DNA of 17,744 nt, taken from assembly GCA_002495905.1 (NCBI GenBank), contig DAHJ01000020.1, forward strand, positions 12,981-30,724. The letters are read 5' to 3'. The notes below the pieces were generated by a model, which was not told the DNA's origin, ran no database searches, and was given only the letters and a program-made list of their open reading frames with translations. This stretch comes from Thaumarchaeota archaeon UBA223 (GTDB lineage: Archaea > Thermoproteota > Nitrososphaeria > Nitrososphaerales > UBA57). Numbering within the stretch: the stretch's first letter is position 1; each line of letters opens with the position of its first letter. A program made the position numbers and the translations under genes. Below are positions 13,137-17,744 of the stretch, piece by piece.

Positions 13137-14693
13137 ATGATGCAAAAAAATACTGCAAAAGGGGCAGCTTCGTTATATCTCTCAAATATTGTTTCATTAT
13201 TTGTAATAACTGGACACTTTATTGTACTTACGAATACACTTGATATAAATCAAATTGGAATAATTTTTGGATTTCAAATAATCATGTATTTGTTTTCAAC
13301 TTTAGCAACTTTTTGCTTGCCAATTCCTATTATGTCACCATTACCCTTACCTCATGCAATAACAAAATTTATTCCTGAATTTCTAGCTTCAGATCAAAAA
13401 GGTAAAGCAAATACAATCTTTTTCTATTCATTATATTTGTTAATTTTTATATCAATTATTTTATCCGTAATTATATTTGCAAATTTGAATTTATTAAATG
13501 ATATTCTATTCAATAATCAGATCACTAGAATTCTATTGACAATTGCTTTATTACAAATATTCTTGTTTTCAATCAATCAGTTTCTATTTAGTGGAATGAT
13601 TTCAATTGGAAAAAGCTATAAAGTAGGAATAATTCAGATTTATTCCATCGTAATAAAATTTGTTGGTGCAGCAATTCTTGCATATTTAGGATTCGGAATT
13701 ATTGGAGTTTTATCAGGATATCTAATAGGAGATTTATTATTTACGGTATTAGTGTTACCAATTTGTTATAAAATATTAAATAATAAAAACGAAAAAATTG
13801 ACATTAATTCATCATTAAATTATTCATTTCCAATATTAATTTCATCATTAATAATTTTCGGAGTAACGCAAATTGATAGAATATTTGCATTAGTTAATTT
13901 AGGTCTTCCAGGATTAGGAATTTATACAATTGCTATTGCAGCATCTACAATTGGTGCATATGCACCAAATTCACTAGCTACTGCAATAACTCCAAACTTA
14001 TCAACTCTATATTCATTAAATAAATTAGATTCATTTCGGGATTTATCAAAATTATATACTAGATATGTATCTTTTATTGGAATGCCTGCAGCATTTATGA
14101 TTGCTGCATTATCAGTTCCATTAATGTCAATATTCGGGGTTCAATATGCAAATAGCGCATTACCAGCTGCAATAATATCTATTGCAATTGGAATTACAAC
14201 ATTTTCGTCTATCTATAATAGTCAATTATTTGTAAGAGGAAAAACAAACTGGATAATGTTTGCAAATGTATCAGGTCTAATATTGTTTATCATAATGATA
14301 TCAATTTCTCAATTTATAAATAACAATATTAATGTAAATTATTTAGCATATGGTAGAGCATTAATGATTATCTCAACATCATTAATTGTTTGTTATAAAG
14401 CCAGTACACTTGGAGATTTAAAATATGATAAAAAATCAATTAGTAATTCATTAATTGGTTCTATAATTATGGCAATTATTTTATTTTTTACTTATGAAAT
14501 ATTATTTTCAACTTTATCGTCAATAATATCATTAATCATATTAATTCCATCAGGTATGGTAATTTATTTCTTATACCTGCGCCAAACAAAAACTTTTAAT
14601 CAACAAGATATTGATTTCATAATAAAAATTACATCGATTAAGGATTCGAATAAAACAAATACAATGAAAAAGATATTTGGAATTAAGAATTAA
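13137..14693 (+). CDS. Polysaccharide/lipid-linked sugar flippase (Wzx/MATE-like)
   Basis: The 518-residue integral membrane protein has about 12-14 helices spread along its length and short basic loops. The N-terminus, GAASLYLSNIVSLFVI, resembles the first helix of oligosaccharide flippases (polysaccharide_synt / MurJ-Wzx superfamily). Further family-like features are an N-terminal pair of helices followed by a KFIPEFLA loop and, mid-protein, a QIDRIFALVNLGLPGLGIYTIA segment like the second six-helix repeat. These proteins flip lipid-linked sugars outward for surface glycans or N-glycosylation (AglR-type in archaea). The substrate cannot be read from sequence. It starts 3 bases after the dehydrogenase stop, so both are probably co-transcribed. 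The last 11 bases overlap the 3' end of ileS on the opposite strand. Confidence 0.83.
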   Translation: MMQKNTAKGAASLYLSNIVSLFVITGHFIVLTNTLDINQIGIIFGFQIIMYLFSTLATFCLPIPIMSPLPLPHAITKFIPEFLASDQKGKANTIFFYSLYLLIFISIILSVIIFANLNLLNDILFNNQITRILLTIALLQIFLFSINQFLFSGMISIGKSYKVGIIQIYSIVIKFVGAAILAYLGFGIIGVLSGYLIGDLLFTVLVLPICYKILNNKNEKIDINSSLNYSFPILISSLIIFGVTQIDRIFALVNLGLPGLGIYTIAIAASTIGAYAPNSLATAITPNLSTLYSLNKLDSFRDLSKLYTRYVSFIGMPAAFMIAALSVPLMSIFGVQYANSALPAAIISIAIGITTFSSIYNSQLFVRGKTNWIMFANVSGLILFIIMISISQFINNNINVNYLAYGRALMIISTSLIVCYKASTLGDLKYDKKSISNSLIGSIIMAIILFFTYEILFSTLSSIISLIILIPSGMVIYFLYLRQTKTFNQQDIDFIIKITSIKDSNKTNTMKKIFGIKN

Positions 14694-17600
14694 TTATAGA
14701 AATTTTTAGTTTTGTACCATCAATATCAATATCTTTCCAATTAGAACCCAAATCAAGATTATCTACTACTTGAACATCTTTAGTTCTAATAAGATATTTT
14801 AATTCAGTTAATTTAGGAATTAAAAGTGTCTTTGTTGTATCATCAACACCATATATCAACGTATTAGTTAATATTGTAGATGGATCAAGACCTGTATCTT
14901 TACGTTCAGATTGAATTCTTCGTGCAAGGTCTCTAATATAGCCTTCAATAAATAAATCTGAATCTCTTTCTTTAGGAAGAATGACAACTATACCAGATTT
15001 AGATGATAATACATAATCATCCGTAGGGTTAAATTCAAATTTGATTTCATTTTTCATTACTTTGTAAGAATTATCATTTATTGTAAAATTATAGGATTCG
15101 TTTTGAATAAAATGTTTGAACAGGACAAGAGCATCTTGTTCTTTGATAACACGTCGAAATTCATTAATGTCGGCTTTTAATTTTTTACCTAAAATCTCAT
15201 AATTAGGAAATATAGACAAGGTTATAGGAAGATTGTCAATATCATCTATATATTCAATTTCACGTATATTACAAAACGTTTGAAGTAATTCTTTATGAGT
15301 AGATAGATTAGAAAGTCTAGTATTTTGAGAATAAACCAATGCGGACTTCAATGGCCATCGACGTTTTAATTTTCCTTTCATTCGCGCAGAATTACTCTGA
15401 GAAATAATAATTTGTAATGAAGAAAATTCATCGTCTAAATCATTATTTATTAAATTATCAGTAATTGAAGGCCAAGTCTGTCCTAAAATCGGTTCATTAC
15501 CAAAAATTGAATGATAGAGATATTCTGTAATAAATGGAGAAATTGGATGAAGTAATATGTCTAAAGTATAAAGTATGTGAGATATTATAGAATAAATCGA
15601 TAAACGACGATTAAGTTGTGATTCATCGTCATTCCAAATTTCATTTCTAACCATTGGAAGATAGATTTGGCTAAAACTTTCAATGATAAAATTATCAATA
15701 CTAGAAGTAACAATATTGAAATTCATATTTTTATAAGAATTAGTAGATTCTTTAATTAGATTCTGTAATTTAGAGAGAATCCAGTAATCAGGAGAAGATA
15801 ATAATTTATTATCAATAGACCAAGTCAAAGAATGAATATCCTTATTAAAATTATCATAATCGCCATTTTGTTTTAAATATTTATGAAGATTATACAAGGT
15901 GCTAATTACTTGATAAGGTCGAGATTTCATTTCTTCAAAACTAAAATTCAGACTATCGATTGGAGTAGCTTTTCTCATCAAATAGAATCTTAATACATCA
16001 ACAGAATTTTCTTCTAATGTCTTATAACCTTCAACAATATTCCCTAATCTTTTACTCATCTTGTTACCCTTTTCATCAAGAATATGTCCTTGAAATAAGA
16101 ATGCATGATAAGGAGAAATGTCAGAATTTTTCATTATAACATTTTCAATAAGAAGAGTATATGCCCATCCACGAGTTTGGTCAATACCTTCAGTAAGGAA
16201 TGTAGCAGGAATTAATTTATCATATTCATCGTCAGATAAAGAAGCGTATGGAGCAGCTCCACTATTATGCCAAGTATCAAGAACAAACAATTCTCTTTTA
16301 CATTTATCATTACATTTTGGACATTTAATCAATATACGATCCATCCAAGGTTTATGCAATTCAAAATTTTCGCCGTCAGGAAGATTTATTGCATTTTCAA
16401 TAATATCTTTTCTAGAGAATAATCCAATTTTATGTGAACAAGAAATACATTTCCATATAGGAAGAGGAGTACCCCAAACTCTTTCTCTAGAAATACACCA
16501 AGGTCTTTTTTCTTTAATAATTTCAATAAAACGATTTTGCGGTTGTTCAAAATAATATTCAACAGATTTAGCAGCTTCAGCGGCTTTATCGTCTAATTTG
16601 TCAACACGATAAAAATATGCTCGCCTGGCAACCCATAATAATCTATGACCAGATCTCCAACACAAAGGATATTCGTGTTTAAGTCTGCCCAACTTTACTA
16701 GAGAATTTTCATTTTTCAACAAATCATAGACTAATTCATTTGCATCTCTTACAAATAATCCCTTAAAATTACCCGAACTTTCATCAAAACAAGCTTGATC
16801 ATTAATTGGGTTAAACAAAGGGAGATTTCGTTTTTTACCGATGTCAAAGTCAATTTCGCCATTAGCAGGAGAAATATGTACCAATCCTGTACCTGTTGTT
16901 AAATCGACAAAGTCTTCTGCAACAATCGTATGCACACCATCATGTTTAGAAAGTTTATGCAATTCTGGAATATATTTCTCTGATAAAGGATGGATGTATT
17001 TCATACCATCTAATGATTCTCCTTTAACTTCTTTCAATATTTCAAAATTTTCAATATGAAAAATATTCATTAATTCATCAAGACGTTCGTTAGCAACTAT
17101 CCAAGTTTCTTCTTCAACTTTAACATAGGAATATACTGATTCAGGTTTAACGCCAGTCAACATATCTGTGACAACAGTAAAAGGCATTGTTGTCCAAAGT
17201 ACTAGATATACATCTTCGTCGACAAGTTTTACTTTATAATATAATGAAGGATCCTCAACATTTTCATATCCTTGTGCAAGTTCTGCATGGCTCAAAGATG
17301 TTTGGCAACTAGGACAATAAGGGACTACTGATTCAAGTTCCTCAAGTATTCCGTTTTTCCAAGCTTTCTCCAGGTATTTCCATTCTCTTTCAATGTATTC
17401 ATCTTTGAAAGTCCAATATGCTTTATCATGATCAAGTGAAAGTCCAAGAAGCCTATCCGATTCTTTCCATGTTTCGTAATTATTCAGTACGAGATCCTTA
17501 CAAGACTGAATCAAGGTTTCTTCACCGATTTTCTTGAGATTCTCTATTTTACTTCCCTTCAACCCTAATTCTTTTTCAGCTTGAAGTTCAACAGGGAGGC

Positions 17601-17744
17601 CTTGTGTATCCCAACCTCCTCGAAATATTACATCGTAATCCTGAAGGACGTTAAATCTATACCAAATATCCTTGATAATCCTGCCTCGAATATGTCCTAT
17701 GTGAGGCTTGCCATTGAGAGTAGGAGGACCTTCAACAAAAGCCA
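14683..17744 (-). CDS. ileS: Isoleucyl-tRNA synthetase, archaeal/eukaryotic type (N-terminus off the right edge)
   Basis: The frame is open from the stop at 14683 to the window edge, about 1019 residues; only the first few dozen residues are missing. EGPPTLNGKPHIGH near the edge holds the class I HIGH motif (17692-17703), and KMSKR is at 16048-16062. Zinc-type cysteine pairs are CPSCQTSLSHAE, C-I-S-C-S-H and C-P-K-C-N-D-K-C. The CP1 editing domain lies between. The C-terminal anticodon region matches the long archaeal/eukaryotic type II enzymes. It charges tRNA-Ile and hydrolyses Val-tRNA-Ile. Two oddities: the usual W-D-T-H-G-L-P reads WDTQGLPVE (17593-17613), and the Thr-rich editing peptide reads WTTMPFTVVTD instead of W-T-T-T-P-W-T-L-P-A-N. 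The 3' end overlaps the flippase gene by 11 bases, tail to tail. Confidence 0.95.
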   Translation of the reverse strand, partial: AFVEGPPTLNGKPHIGHIRGRIIKDIWYRFNVLQDYDVIFRGGWDTQGLPVELQAEKELGLKGSKIENLKKIGEETLIQSCKDLVLNNYETWKESDRLLGLSLDHDKAYWTFKDEYIEREWKYLEKAWKNGILEELESVVPYCPSCQTSLSHAELAQGYENVEDPSLYYKVKLVDEDVYLVLWTTMPFTVVTDMLTGVKPESVYSYVKVEEETWIVANERLDELMNIFHIENFEILKEVKGESLDGMKYIHPLSEKYIPELHKLSKHDGVHTIVAEDFVDLTTGTGLVHISPANGEIDFDIGKKRNLPLFNPINDQACFDESSGNFKGLFVRDANELVYDLLKNENSLVKLGRLKHEYPLCWRSGHRLLWVARRAYFYRVDKLDDKAAEAAKSVEYYFEQPQNRFIEIIKEKRPWCISRERVWGTPLPIWKCISCSHKIGLFSRKDIIENAINLPDGENFELHKPWMDRILIKCPKCNDKCKRELFVLDTWHNSGAAPYASLSDDEYDKLIPATFLTEGIDQTRGWAYTLLIENVIMKNSDISPYHAFLFQGHILDEKGNKMSKRLGNIVEGYKTLEENSVDVLRFYLMRKATPIDSLNFSFEEMKSRPYQVISTLYNLHKYLKQNGDYDNFNKDIHSLTWSIDNKLLSSPDYWILSKLQNLIKESTNSYKNMNFNIVTSSIDNFIIESFSQIYLPMVRNEIWNDDESQLNRRLSIYSIISHILYTLDILLHPISPFITEYLYHSIFGNEPILGQTWPSITDNLINNDLDDEFSSLQIIISQSNSARMKGKLKRRWPLKSALVYSQNTRLSNLSTHKELLQTFCNIREIEYIDDIDNLPITLSIFPNYEILGKKLKADINEFRRVIKEQDALVLFKHFIQNESYNFTINDNSYKVMKNEIKFEFNPTDDYVLSSKSGIVVILPKERDSDLFIEGYIRDLARRIQSERKDTGLDPSTILTNTLIYGVDDTTKTLLIPKLTELKYLIRTKDVQVVDNLDLGSNWKDIDIDGTKLKISIINS

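Noticed and set aside
16118..16555. Plus-strand open frame of 145 codons.
   Set aside because: Antisense to ileS, with composition expected of a shadow frame.
1..17744. CRISPR arrays, insertion sequences, integrase/att sites or long direct repeats.
   Set aside because: None was seen on reading both strands; gene content and spacing are those of a stable core-genome region.

Overview
The window is AT-rich, densely coding archaeal DNA. The gene set points to Nitrososphaerota (Thaumarchaeota), probably a marine, small-genome lineage. It combines ESCRT-III (CdvB) and Vps4 (CdvC) division genes with an HMfB-type histone, deoxyhypusine synthase, eS17, a KEOPS subunit, an archaeal-type TIM and AspRS, and a tRNA-Glu with a short non-canonical intron. 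No ammonia-oxidation gene is present, so the window cannot separate ammonia oxidisers from heterotrophic marine relatives. The PQQ-type sugar dehydrogenase would fit the latter but does not prove it.

Layout. Positions 1-3017 (minus strand) hold IMP dehydrogenase, deoxyhypusine synthase and the 5' part of a membrane pyrophosphatase that runs off the left edge. Position 3083 onward (plus) is a stand-alone NAD(P)HX dehydratase. It faces a tiny DUF378-like membrane protein across a perfect bidirectional terminator hairpin. AspRS (plus) follows and ends one base from the stop of the division cluster. Positions 5561-8252 (minus) encode an ESCRT-III CdvB, a hairpin plus T-tract, a second CdvB-like protein with a C-terminal winged helix, and the Vps4-type ATPase CdvC. 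Positions 8337-10883 (minus) form a tight translation-linked run: TatD hydrolase, eS17, a ubiquitin-like MoaD/ThiS protein, KEOPS Cgi121 and triosephosphate isomerase. Positions 10932-14693 (plus) carry the histone, tRNA-Glu(CUC), an AK6/Fap7-type kinase, a membrane-anchored PQQ-type sugar dehydrogenase and a polysaccharide flippase. The right end (minus) is isoleucyl-tRNA synthetase, lacking only its extreme N-terminus.

Themes. Much of the content serves translation: AspRS, IleRS, tRNA-Glu, eS17, Cgi121 for t6A, AK6 for small-subunit maturation, and deoxyhypusine synthase for aIF5A. The other main block is archaeal ESCRT division. Divergent pairs share compact, near-palindromic TATA elements that would give leaderless or short-leader transcripts on both strands. 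Two convergent pairs abut or overlap with no room for a terminator.

No mobile element, CRISPR array or wholly new system is visible. The observations most worth following are the hairpin/T-tract inside the cdv cluster, the cdvB-cdvB'-cdvC arrangement, the 15-nt tRNA-Glu intron at position 21/22, and the apparent frame problem at the start of cgi121. There is no gene-free stretch longer than about 100 bases.
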